From a virus: 42,994 nucleotides of DNA. Shown here in pieces: positions 37,548 through 42,994 of the stretch. The stretch's first letter is position 1. Each line of letters starts with the position of its first letter. Location of the stretch: positions 1 through 42,994 of the IMG/VR virus record IMGVR_UViG_3300031720_000009. One strand, written 5' to 3'. Below the pieces are notes generated by a model. It saw only the letters and a list, made by a program, of their open reading frames with translations, made no database searches and had not been told where the DNA came from. Both the position numbers and the translations under genes were made by a program.

Positions 37548-37826
37548 TTATTCGCGAGCAAACTCCTTGAAGGCGCCGCGTGTCCGTGGAGGTGTCGCCG
37601 CTTGAATCGGACGCATTCTGATTTCTGCGAGACGTTCTTGCACGGACAAGTGCACGGGATCGTCGGGAAGAGCCGGGGGTACATCACCGTCCGCGCACAG
37701 CGCACAGCGTACGAGTTGACGATTGAGACCATGTCGCGAGATCGTCTGCATCGGCATGCCCGCCGATAGCAACGTCCCGCAGCCACCACAGCGTTCCTGA
37801 TATACCACCCGTTCCCATGTTCTCAT
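37548..37826 (-). CDS. Zinc-finger-like protein
   Basis: 92 residues from ATG 37826 (ATGA overlap with the gene above). ERCGGCGTLLSAGMPMQTIS followed by LVRCALCADGDVPP gives two CxxC pairs about 27 residues apart; the C-terminal part is Pro/Arg-rich (PIQAATPPRTRGAFKEF). Similar to the treble-clef proteins seen next to phage replication genes. Confidence 0.65.
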   Translation of the reverse strand: MRTWERVVYQERCGGCGTLLSAGMPMQTISRHGLNRQLVRCALCADGDVPPALPDDPVHLSVQERLAEIRMRPIQAATPPRTRGAFKEFARE

Positions 37827-38053
37827 ATGCCTTCGATCTCGCGAATGTAGCGATGCCACCACGCGATTCGCTCGATGCACTGCTCTCGTTTTCCACAAAA
37901 GTCCGTCTCATGCGGACAGGCGCCAGCGGCAGGTTCTCCATATTTCCGACGGGCAAAACTCCAACCTTCCAGCCATTTCGTCGCGCGCGTCACTTCCCAA
38001 TCTTCAAACGGCGCTTCATCCGGATCGATGTCAGCGATTCCGAGGTACGCCAC
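37823..38053 (-). CDS. Small Cys-containing protein
   Basis: 76 residues from GTG 38053, with AAGGAG six bases upstream, a good ribosome site. AYLGIADIDPDEAPFEDWEV, ATKWLEGWSFARRKYGEPAA, then ACPHETDFCGKREQCIERIA with three Cys and one His, possibly a metal site. It overlaps the 3' end of the DUF1376-like gene by 23 bp. Confidence 0.65.
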   Translation of the reverse strand: MAYLGIADIDPDEAPFEDWEVTRATKWLEGWSFARRKYGEPAAGACPHETDFCGKREQCIERIAWWHRYIREIEGI

Positions 38054-38639
38054 GTCGCTTCTCCTTTTGCCAGGGTCTATCCATGGCACGTGCTGCCGCA
38101 TATCGGGCTGCTTTGTCTTGTTCCTCTTGAGAGAGCGAACGAGGTTTTTTGCCGTTTTCGCTGGTGGTAGAAGCAAGAACGTTGGAATTATCTAGATCTT
38201 TCAAATCAGGGTAGGAAGACGAAGACGAAGACGAAGACGGAGGGTTGACGGCTGTTGGGGGGTCTGTTGACGGTCTGTTGTGTGCCTGTTGACCTTCTGT
38301 TGCCCGTCTGTTGGCTGATTCAAGCCCAGCCTTACGCTTTAATTCGCGATAATCGGCCTGTTTTTTACGTTCTCGCTCGATCCGTGGATTCACGAGCGCC
38401 CCGTCCTTGGGGACAAAGGCCCTTTTTAGCTGCCCCCATATCCGGGGCCAGTCATGGCCGTCATATTGGGAAAGGCGTCGGAGCTCTGATTGGTCGGCTG
38501 TGACGAAGCCCGTGAGCCAGCAGTGACATAACAACACGATGTAACAGCCCCTAGCGGTTGTGCTCATCGCCATTACTTTGTCGTCGCAAAGAAAATCTCG
38601 TGGATAGAACTGAAAGGCGGGAGACGACTCACGTGGCAT
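38031..38639 (-). CDS. DUF1376-like phage replication protein
   Basis: 202 residues. PAFQFYPRDFLCDDKVMAMS, TTARGCYIVLLCHCWLTGFV and ADQSELRRL at the N-terminus match DUF1376, a winged-helix-like domain found in YdaU-type proteins and phage replication initiators. A polar linker with eight Ser follows (encoded by a GAAGAC tandem repeat), then a basic tail LSQEEQDKAARYAAARAMDR...KEKRRGVPRNR. The length equals initiator N-domain plus tail; no DnaC-like partner is found. First gene of the leftward arm. Confidence 0.75.
   Translation of the reverse strand: MPRESSPAFQFYPRDFLCDDKVMAMSTTARGCYIVLLCHCWLTGFVTADQSELRRLSQYDGHDWPRIWGQLKRAFVPKDGALVNPRIERERKKQADYRELKRKAGLESANRRATEGQQAHNRPSTDPPTAVNPPSSSSSSSSYPDLKDLDNSNVLASTTSENGKKPRSLSQEEQDKAARYAAARAMDRPWQKEKRRGVPRNR
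38215..38238 (-). repeat. Hexanucleotide microsatellite (GAAGAC)4
   Basis: Four perfect GAAGAC units encode the Ser run of the DUF1376-like protein in the complement. Length variation by slippage would change the linker by two residues per unit, without frameshift. Confidence 0.8.
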
Positions 38640-38683
38640 ACGGGCTCGGCAATAGCATGCTGTGACCTGTCAGAAGATGCAGA

Positions 38684-38712
38684 AGTATGCTCCCCTAGAG
38701 ATGACAAGTCAA
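38684..38712 (-). promoter_or_regulatory. Leftward promoter
   Basis: Complement: TTGACT (38707-38712), 17-bp spacer, CATACT (38684-38689). Start site about 38677, giving a leader of roughly 38 nt for the 38639 start. It is the main visible entry to the leftward arm. Confidence 0.6.
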
Positions 38713-38728
38713 TATATCAAGTATTGAC
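38708..38728. promoter_or_regulatory. Operator between divergent promoters
   Basis: GTCAATA (38708-38714), 7 bp, TATTGAC (38722-38728): a perfect inverted repeat whose arms are the -35 boxes of both divergent promoters. A protein bound here would block both arms at once. The RHH protein encoded at 38781 is the obvious candidate. Confidence 0.6.
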
Positions 38729-38751
38729 AGGCGTTATACTCGCGATATAGA
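38724..38751 (+). promoter_or_regulatory. Rightward promoter
   Basis: TTGACA (38724-38729), 16-bp spacer, TATAGA (38746-38751). Start about 38758, immediately before the RHH gene. Confidence 0.6.
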
Positions 38752-38780
38752 CTGTCGGCGTTGTGAAAAGGAAATCAGTG

Positions 38781-38915
38781 ATGGTCCTCTTGGCGATGCC
38801 GAAGCCGCTGGTGGAATCGCTCGACAAAGAGGCGAAAAAGCAGGAACGCCCTCGATCGTGGGTGATTCGTCAGCTCTTACTCCGCGCCTTGGCGAGCAAT
38901 GAGAAAACCGCATGA
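38781..38915 (+). CDS. 44-residue RHH regulator
   Basis: ATG 38781 with AAAAGGAAATCAG in front; GTG 38763 is in frame and would add six residues. Strand MVLLAMPKPLVESLDKEAKK, then ERPRSWVIRQLLLRALASNE: strand, helix, basic turn RPRS, helix, the RHH plan. First gene of the rightward arm, directly behind the shared operator, so it probably regulates both arms. Its last 33 bp recur at the end of the next gene. Confidence 0.7.
   Translation: MVLLAMPKPLVESLDKEAKKQERPRSWVIRQLLLRALASNEKTA
38883..38915 (+). repeat. 33-bp duplicated gene tail
   Basis: 27 of 33 bases match 39161-39193. Both end in a RALAS(N/H)EKTA peptide, a TGA and an overlapping ATG, so two successive genes share the same C-terminal tail and junction. 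Confidence 0.75.
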
Positions 38916-39193
38916 ACGCGTATCGCGTGGAGTACACAACACGCTTTTCAAGTTCCAGCGGGAACCGGCCGTACAGCTACGAGGAATCGAAAGTCGCGTG
39001 TGTGTTGGCCGACGTCGATGAGATTGCGAGGGTACTCTCTGAATCGGTGCGCTGCGATCGACAATCGCAGCTCCTGGAAATTCAGAAAATCGAATTGGTC
39101 GCGACATGCATATGCGCGACAGGGCCAGTGGAAATAGCGTTGAGACACAGTGGTAGTCCGCGCGCCTTGGCCTCCCATGAGAAGACGGCATGA
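38912..39193 (+). CDS. Hypothetical protein
   Basis: 93 residues, ATGA overlaps at both ends. NAYRVEYTTRFSSSSGNRPY, then VACVLADVDEIARVLSESVR and a Cys-containing region LVATCICATGPVEI. Tail SGSPRALASHEKTA was copied from the RHH gene upstream or vice versa. Function unknown. Confidence 0.6.
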   Translation: MNAYRVEYTTRFSSSSGNRPYSYEESKVACVLADVDEIARVLSESVRCDRQSQLLEIQKIELVATCICATGPVEIALRHSGSPRALASHEKTA

Positions 39194-39408
39194 GGGATTT
39201 CTATCTTGGGGATGTCTGCGCCATTGGGAAGTCGCCAACGCGATGGGTCGTCGTGGAAGTGACACCGACGGTGAGATTCGCGCGGTATGAGTCTGAGAGT
39301 GCGCAACGGATTCTGAATCAGATCCCAGATGCCGGCGCGGCGCATTGCGAAATCTGTGCCTCACAAGAGGTGCGGATTGAACGCATCCGTTGCCGAAAGC
39401 ACGCGTAG
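39190..39408 (+). CDS. Small hypothetical protein
   Basis: 72 residues: RDFYLGDVCAIGKSPTRWVV, ILNQIPDAGAAHCEICASQE and RIERIRCRKHA. HCEIC and RCRKH may form a zinc site. Adjacent to the next gene without a gap. Confidence 0.6.
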   Translation: MRDFYLGDVCAIGKSPTRWVVVEVTPTVRFARYESESAQRILNQIPDAGAAHCEICASQEVRIERIRCRKHA

Positions 39409-39675
39409 ATGCTGCTCCTGCTTGCGGTGAACGGATTGCTGGTGGTGATTGCGCTTGGGATCCAACAGCGCACGATCTGGCTGCTACATCGGCGCGTCGC
39501 GCATCTCGAGACGCATCGTTTGGAAAGCATCCGCGAGTACATGAGTACCGTCGAGAACGAGCGGATCGCCGCATTGAATCAACGCATCTTCGACGAAATT
39601 ACGGACGCGCAGATCGTGCAGGACAGTCTTGAACTTGAGGACGACGAGGACGCCGAGCCCGTCACGAGACACTGA
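39409..39675 (+). CDS. Signal-anchored coiled-coil protein
   Basis: 88 residues. MLLLLAVNGLLVVIALGIQQ is a single N-terminal membrane anchor, followed by a helix RTIWLLHRRVAHLETHRLES and an acidic end (LELEDDEDAEPVTRH). Reminiscent of small phage proteins attached to the inner membrane; no specific match. Confidence 0.6.
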   Translation: MLLLLAVNGLLVVIALGIQQRTIWLLHRRVAHLETHRLESIREYMSTVENERIAALNQRIFDEITDAQIVQDSLELEDDEDAEPVTRH

Positions 39676-39678
39676 GCC

Positions 39679-39894
39679 ATGCCATGGGATCTGACAAAAG
39701 CAAATCTCCTCTATCGGCGACCTGAGTACGATCAGAACGAGCAAGCGTTTCTCGAAGGCGACGTGTGGGAATTTACCGAGCCCCCGTTTTACGAAATCGA
39801 TCCGATCACGTACGAGACGAAACCCACGTTGCAATGTTTTCGCGTCGGTCGAGAACTCTCGCTCATGCCCGTCACACGGAATTCGTGGACATGA
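39679..39894 (+). CDS. Small hypothetical protein
   Basis: 71 residues: PWDLTKANLLYRRPEYDQNE, FLEGDVWEFTEPPFYEIDPI. Aromatic and acidic, probably a compact beta fold. Last gene before a new promoter region. Confidence 0.6.
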   Translation: MPWDLTKANLLYRRPEYDQNEQAFLEGDVWEFTEPPFYEIDPITYETKPTLQCFRVGRELSLMPVTRNSWT

Positions 39895-39951
39895 AGCCGC
39901 AGACGTTCCTGCTGTGTTTTGAGCGGACGACCTGAGCCGATATGAGCCGAC

Positions 39952-39976
39952 TTGACATGTGTGATTCAACTATAAT
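39952..39976 (+). promoter_or_regulatory. Unusual promoter-like sequence with 13-bp spacer
   Basis: Perfect TTGACA (39952-39957) and perfect TATAAT (39971-39976), but only 13 bp apart, too short for normal sigma-70. Just upstream TGAGCCGA occurs twice (39933-39940 and 39943-39950). It may need an activator that twists the DNA, or the TATAAT may act alone. The 140-bp interval 39895-40036 has no other gene. Confidence 0.4.
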
Positions 39977-40036
39977 CGTGCGGGTGATTCCGCAGATGGA
40001 TCGCCCGCGGCGCACGGAGGGAGAGGACGAGACGAC

Positions 40037-40366
40037 ATGAGGAGTGCTCGGATTATTCTGTTGCTGCTGCTGATCGGAAGTGTTGGCGTAGAGGCTAAAG
40101 GCGGCGCCGCTCGAGCCACACATCCGCACACCGCGAAATGCACGACCTGTCCGCGCGATGCGAAAGGACGGATTCGTCGGAATCCAGCTGTCGTCCACGA
40201 GTTTGAGCGGCAAACGGGCTATCCCCATGGACGCCCAGGCTACGTGTTGGATCACATCGTGCCGTTGTGTGCCGGCGGGGCAGATGGCGTGAGCAACATG
40301 CAGTGGCAATCCGTGGCGGACGCGAAGGCCAAGGATGTGCGCGAACGCGCGCAGTGTGGAGGATGA
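40037..40366 (+). CDS. Exported HNH nuclease
   Basis: 109 residues. MRSARIILLLLLIGSVGVEA is a Sec signal peptide (cleavage after VEA). Mature: CTTCPRDAKGRIRRNPAVVH, FERQTGYPHGRPGYVLDHIV, PLCAGGADGVSNMQWQSVAD, AKAKD. This is the H-N-H family DHIVPLxxGGxDxxSNMQWQ with a structural CxxC, whose members are mostly annotated as secreted or periplasmic. GGAGGGAGAGG lies upstream. In a phage it could cut DNA in the periplasm, for example of a superinfecting virus (inference). Confidence 0.8.
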   Translation: MRSARIILLLLLIGSVGVEAKGGAARATHPHTAKCTTCPRDAKGRIRRNPAVVHEFERQTGYPHGRPGYVLDHIVPLCAGGADGVSNMQWQSVADAKAKDVRERAQCGG

Positions 40367-40581
40367 GCGACAGAGAAATACTCGCAGACTACGGGCCGCA
40401 TTATGTCGGCGAGCGCGAGATCGTGAATTGGACGCGTCCAGATGGACAGACGTACTTCAATGTGCCGATCATGTATCTGCGTGAAGTGACCCCGGCCGAG
40501 TACTTGGAGCAGAAGCCGCATATGGTTGGGCATCCTGATCTCACACGTGCGGTCTGCTTCTGGGAAGTGAGTGTCGATTAG
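40363..40581 (+). CDS. Small hypothetical protein
   Basis: 72 residues from ATG 40363 (ATGA overlap with the nuclease). REILADYGPHYVGEREIVNW, YFNVPIMYLREVTPAEYLEQ. No motif recognised. Ends on a 28-bp boundary repeat. Confidence 0.6.
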   Translation: MSDREILADYGPHYVGEREIVNWTRPDGQTYFNVPIMYLREVTPAEYLEQKPHMVGHPDLTRAVCFWEVSVD

Positions 40582-40607
40582 ATTTAGGCGTGCCGACCCT
40601 CTGAGAC
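40580..40607 (+). repeat. 28-bp boundary repeat, copy 1
   Basis: AGATTTAGGCGTGCCGACCC followed by TCTGAGAC; 27 of 28 bases match 40897-40924. Both copies start at the stop codon (TAG) of a gene. Confidence 0.85.
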
Positions 40608-40619
40608 TTCTAACGCGTT

Positions 40620-40904
40620 ATGAAAAATCTGATTGTGCGAGAACCACCGGAGCGAGTTGTTCAGCACTTTATCTCGATCGGCGACAAATTCGCTGACGCC
40701 GATATGATCGAAGTGAGAGTAAAGTTGACACCGCTGCGATGGGTGGAACCGCGAACGTCTGAGCAGCTCGAGCAGGCAGGATTAGCCATCTACGCCGAAG
40801 AGCGCATTGTGATGCTTGAGGCAAAAGATAGCCGCTATCTCTTTCACTGCGTACGGCAGTTGATTCGATTGCTGGTCAAGGAATATTTGAACGTCGAGAT
40901 TTAG
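40620..40904 (+). CDS. Hypothetical protein
   Basis: 94 residues: NLIVREPPERVVQHFISIGD, MIEVRVKLTPLRWVEPRTSE, RYLFHCVRQLIRLLVKEYLN. Alpha/beta fold, not recognised. ATG follows ACGCGTT without a good ribosome site. Confidence 0.6.
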   Translation: MKNLIVREPPERVVQHFISIGDKFADADMIEVRVKLTPLRWVEPRTSEQLEQAGLAIYAEERIVMLEAKDSRYLFHCVRQLIRLLVKEYLNVEI

Positions 40905-40924
40905 GCGTGCCGGCCCTCTGAGAC
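40897..40924 (+). repeat. 28-bp boundary repeat, copy 2
   Basis: Matches 40580-40607 at 27 of 28 bases and runs on into the CTGAGACCGACCGCCGACC element at 40918-40936. Confidence 0.85.
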
Positions 40925-40954
40925 CGACCGCCGACCTTTCTGGAATGATTGACT

Positions 40955-41407
40955 ATGGCAGGGCTGAGACCGATGTATCAGCGAGAGCGTCCGAATGTCT
41001 CCGAGATCGTGCCATTAGCGAATTCCTACCATTTATTTCCTGGGTGTGGCGCTGGAGGTTCGCTCCATATCGTGATCGATGATCCGAATTTCGAGGATGA
41101 GAGCATTCAATATTGCATAGAATGCGCTCGCAATCCTGGGTTTTGGGTCTGTCGCGATCATTACGATGGTCATGATGAAGCGGGTGAACTGCTTGGACGT
41201 TTGTTGCTCTTGATGTCCATCACACAGCGGCGGCAAGTCCATGCCATGTGCGATGGCGGCTACGGTAATGGACCGTATTTAGATCGACCGTCGTTTCTGC
41301 TTCGCTGCCGTGAACTACTTAAGAAATATGAATCGGCGCCTGGCGTACCGGGCATTCTGAGACCGACCGCTGACCCCAAAACACATGAGCGACGTCATGA
41401 TAGATAA
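40955..41407 (+). CDS. Conserved phage protein with PGCGAGGSLHIVxDD motif
   Basis: 150 residues. HLFPGCGAGGSLHIVIDDPN, then DESIQYCIECARN, CRDHYDGHDEAGELLGRLLL and LLMSITQRRQVHAM. This arrangement (PGC..GG.LHIV.DD.N......C...A....D..G...LL.LS.T.R) recurs in many phage accessory regions; function unknown. Its C-terminal GILRPTADPK is encoded by the CTGAGACCGACCGC element at 41357-41375. Confidence 0.7.
   Translation: MAGLRPMYQRERPNVSEIVPLANSYHLFPGCGAGGSLHIVIDDPNFEDESIQYCIECARNPGFWVCRDHYDGHDEAGELLGRLLLLMSITQRRQVHAMCDGGYGNGPYLDRPSFLLRCRELLKKYESAPGVPGILRPTADPKTHERRHDR
41357..41375 (+). repeat. CTGAGACCGACCGCYGA boundary element
   Basis: 17-bp core in three copies: 40918, 41357 and 41591 (CTGAGACCGACCGCCGA or ..GCTGA); a partial ACCGACCGCCGA is at 42557. 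The 41591 copy contains the TGA of its gene, and the others are close to gene ends. Confidence 0.8.
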
Positions 41408-41594
41408 GAATGATTTAGAGCCTGCACCACTGCTTGAAATCACATTGGCGCAAGAACAGCTCGGCTATGTGATTCAAGGTGTCTACGAACGACAGCGCTA
41501 TCGCATTCTGAGACGAGAGCAGGATCGCATTGTTGCTGAGAACCCAGAACATGAGATGTGGAGAGCGCGAAATCACAAGGATTGGGTGCTCTGA
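41385..41594 (+). CDS. Small hypothetical protein
   Basis: 69 residues: SDVMIDKNDLEPAPLLEITL, AQEQLGYVIQGVYERQRYRI, EMWRARNHKDWVL. Helical, charged. Starts 23 bp inside the upstream gene and ends on a boundary element. Confidence 0.6.
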   Translation: MSDVMIDKNDLEPAPLLEITLAQEQLGYVIQGVYERQRYRILRREQDRIVAENPEHEMWRARNHKDWVL

Positions 41595-41697
41595 GACCGA
41601 CCGCTGAGACTCACGCACGAAGAAGAGTAGGCGCGCGGACAAGTTGGGTTCTCTGTAGGCTGACCTACCGCGTCGCAGCTCTGGAGATGATTGGACG
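41595..41697 (+). other. Intergenic interval with boundary element
   Basis: No gene. Contains the 17-bp element at 41658-41674, shared with 5194-5210, whose flanks form GTAGG-CTGA-CCTAC (41655-41668), a small hairpin. CTGGAGATGATTGGACG leads into the next ATG. Confidence 0.6.
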
Positions 41698-42549
41698 ATG
41701 ATTCCGGATTTCTTTCACGCGCTGACTGCTTGGCGCAAGTTCGATGTCGCCGCACATGCGCGCATTCTTGCGAGTGCCGGACACACCGATCACTGGTGGC
41801 CAACCGCGGATTTGGGCGAGGCGATCTGTCGTGCGTATCAGAATCATGATGCGCCGCAACTCGAATGTACGTGCGGATTTTACTGCTTCAAAGCGCGTGT
41901 CGATGCGGAGCAACATCAGCAAGGATCGATTCTGGCTCGCGTCGAAATCTGGGGCAGACTCGCGGAGCATCGACGCGGGTATCGCGCGCAGTACATGAGA
42001 ATTGAGGAACTGTTTGTCTCACCGTCGTTCTCAGCGCGGCCGGCGCTCGAGTCGCGCTATCACGTCCCTGTCACTGTTGATCAAGGAGCCGACACATGGA
42101 TCTCGGAGAACCCGTGCGGATTGTCACCGTGGAGCCAATTGCAGAGCCTGCCGGTGAGCCAGTTGCCGTACCTACTACAGAACCAAGTGAACCCGTCGCC
42201 GTACCAGCCCAGCGGCCAGCACCAGCAACAACTGTTTAACCAGCAGTTGGCACAGGCGCAGACGCAATATCACCAGCAATATCAGGCAATGGTGAATCAG
42301 ATAGCAGCCATAGCCGCGGCGCCACAAGCGCCGTTCATGCTTCCACGGGGTGTGTCTATCCCGCCCGTCGCCACATCGCGACCGGCGCGGTTTGACGTGC
42401 TGTTCGGTGTGGCTTCTGTTGGGACATCGATCAACACGACGCTGACCGCATACTGGGCAGAGATCGCAGCAGACGAAGAGGCGAAGATCGTTGAGGACTT
42501 CGATGCAATGGCTGACCGTGTCACAAAACATCTGACGGAAAATACTTAA
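41698..42549 (+). CDS. Phage protein with Cys-containing N-domain and Gln-rich linker
   Basis: 283 residues. LECTCGFYCFKARVD, then SILARVEIWGRLAEHRRGYR and AQYMRIEELFV resemble a small phage domain (CxCGxYAxK...VxGxVxLWGxVxEHExGYRA) of unknown function. Middle: Pro/Gln-rich LPYLLQNQVNPSPYQPSGQH to QQQLFNQQLAQAQTQYHQQY. C-terminal: helical, charged EEAKIVEDFDAMADRVTKHL. The low-complexity linker may be an acquired extension. Confidence 0.65.
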   Translation: MIPDFFHALTAWRKFDVAAHARILASAGHTDHWWPTADLGEAICRAYQNHDAPQLECTCGFYCFKARVDAEQHQQGSILARVEIWGRLAEHRRGYRAQYMRIEELFVSPSFSARPALESRYHVPVTVDQGADTWISENPCGLSPWSQLQSLPVSQLPYLLQNQVNPSPYQPSGQHQQQLFNQQLAQAQTQYHQQYQAMVNQIAAIAAAPQAPFMLPRGVSIPPVATSRPARFDVLFGVASVGTSINTTLTAYWAEIAADEEAKIVEDFDAMADRVTKHLTENT

Positions 42550-42586
42550 AGCGGAAACCGACCGCCGATCCGAGGAGGAAAACGCG

Positions 42587-42721
42587 ATGATGACGTACGG
42601 GATCGTACTGCTACTGTTCGTGATCGCCGTGGAGCTCGAGCAGATCCGCGAGACCATGATGCGTGCGCATCCGAAGGCCGAATGGATCAAGGGAAAGTGG
42701 AACGGCGTGAAGGACGTCTAA
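42587..42721 (+). CDS. 44-residue membrane-associated peptide
   Basis: A perfect AGGAGG lies seven bases before ATG 42587. MMTYGIVLLLFVIAVELEQI has one hydrophobic helix, then RETMMRAHPKAEWIKGKWNG. Good ribosome site makes it likely to be expressed strongly. Unknown role. Confidence 0.6.
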   Translation: MMTYGIVLLLFVIAVELEQIRETMMRAHPKAEWIKGKWNGVKDV

Positions 42722-42725
42722 GAGG

Positions 42726-42950
42726 GTGGCCGCGCAGCCGTGGAAATATTGGTGTCGCGAATGCGGCCAAGTCTGGAGCGCCCACTTAATCGATCGTTGC
42801 CAAAAGTGCCAGAGTTTTCTTGTCTCGAGACTGCCAGCGAAAGTTCTTGACTTCTCTTCTGCAAGACGTTCTAGCGAATCCGTTAGAAAGCACTTCACAG
42901 AAAAAAGCGATCTAGGACAACTGTGTAGTAGGCTCGAGCTGAAATGCTGA
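42726..42950 (+). CDS. Zinc-ribbon protein
   Basis: 74 residues from GTG 42726. WKYWCRECGQVWSAH then IDRCQKCQSFLVS form a four-Cys ribbon; the rest is polar (DFSSARRSSESVRKHFTEKS). The only ribosome signal is GAGG overlapping the start. 42951-42994 holds no complete gene; a frame beginning ATG 42978 (MAAKC) runs off the edge and does not look coding if joined to base 1. Confidence 0.55.
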   Translation: MAAQPWKYWCRECGQVWSAHLIDRCQKCQSFLVSRLPAKVLDFSSARRSSESVRKHFTEKSDLGQLCSRLELKC

Positions 42951-42994
42951 GCAGAAATAGCTGTGTCTGATAACGGAATGGCCGCAAAGTGCTT

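Noticed and set aside
38215-38238. CRISPR-like array
   Set aside because: Simple GAAGAC hexamer repeats without spacers, inside a coding sequence.
1-42994. Terminal direct repeats at the window ends
   Set aside because: The first and last 60 bases share no overlap by eye, so no terminal redundancy is visible.
1-42994. tRNA genes
   Set aside because: No cloverleaf with a T-arm GTTCRANNC could be made out in the non-coding intervals; a tRNA scan was not possible.

Overview
The window looks like the near-complete genome of a short-tailed (podovirus-type) phage of the P22 structural lineage, probably an uncultured, metagenome-derived phage of a Gram-negative bacterium. The lineage rests on a P22-type portal (31361-33823), a P22-type coat protein (27925-29160), a gp4-like connector (22492-23232) and a gp10-like tail-needle or DNA-stabilisation protein (19531-20991), with no tape-measure, sheath or major tail-tube gene. 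A lipoprotein with a lipobox, two Sec signal peptides and canonical sigma-70 promoters point to a Gram-negative host. The host itself cannot be named from the sequence.

Layout. (1) 1-4375, plus strand: a chain of tiny accessory genes, mostly with ATGA or TGATG stop/start overlaps, two good promoters, two ribbon-helix-helix (RHH) proteins, several Cys-rich proteins and several broken gene starts. (2) 4372-11383, minus strand: another chain of small genes, with a DUF1064-like nuclease, an ASCH/DUF3850 protein, an HNH nuclease and many zinc-ribbon-like proteins. (3) 11384-11562: a non-coding block with an RHH promoter/operator and a candidate plus-strand structured RNA. (4) 11563-13997, minus: exported and membrane proteins, probably lysis and envelope functions, but no recognisable endolysin. 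(5) 14008-17659: DNA-ejection-type proteins and a GNAT-like protein. (6) 17659-23232: tail and fibre proteins, gp10-like and gp4-like proteins. (7) 23229-24709: an FkbM methyltransferase and a GT2-like glycosyltransferase. (8) 24799-33823: head genes, interrupted by a plus-strand HNH gene carrying an amber stop and including a radical SAM enzyme beside the portal. (9) 33823-38639: small genes, large terminase, a sigma-70-like protein where a small terminase would be expected, and a DUF1376-like replication protein. (10) 38640-38780: divergent promoters sharing an inverted repeat. (11) 38781-42994, plus: early-type small genes beginning with an RHH protein.

The two plus-strand blocks at the window ends have the same character. 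If the ends join, there is one rightward arm of about 8.6 kb and one leftward arm of about 34 kb, diverging at 38.7 kb and converging at 4.37 kb. That fits a circularly permuted genome, but no terminal overlap is visible to prove it. No DNA polymerase, helicase, integrase or lysogeny repressor was recognised, so replication probably relies heavily on the host.

The most unusual feature is a set of short repeats lying at gene boundaries in the small-gene arms: a 64-bp duplication of a gene start, a 33-bp duplicated gene tail, 17-28-bp boundary elements and several truncated starts. They suggest that small genes are exchanged at their stop/start junctions. Other points of interest are the radical SAM enzyme, the sigma factor, the divergent RHH-operator/plus-strand RNA unit, and the amber-interrupted homing endonuclease.
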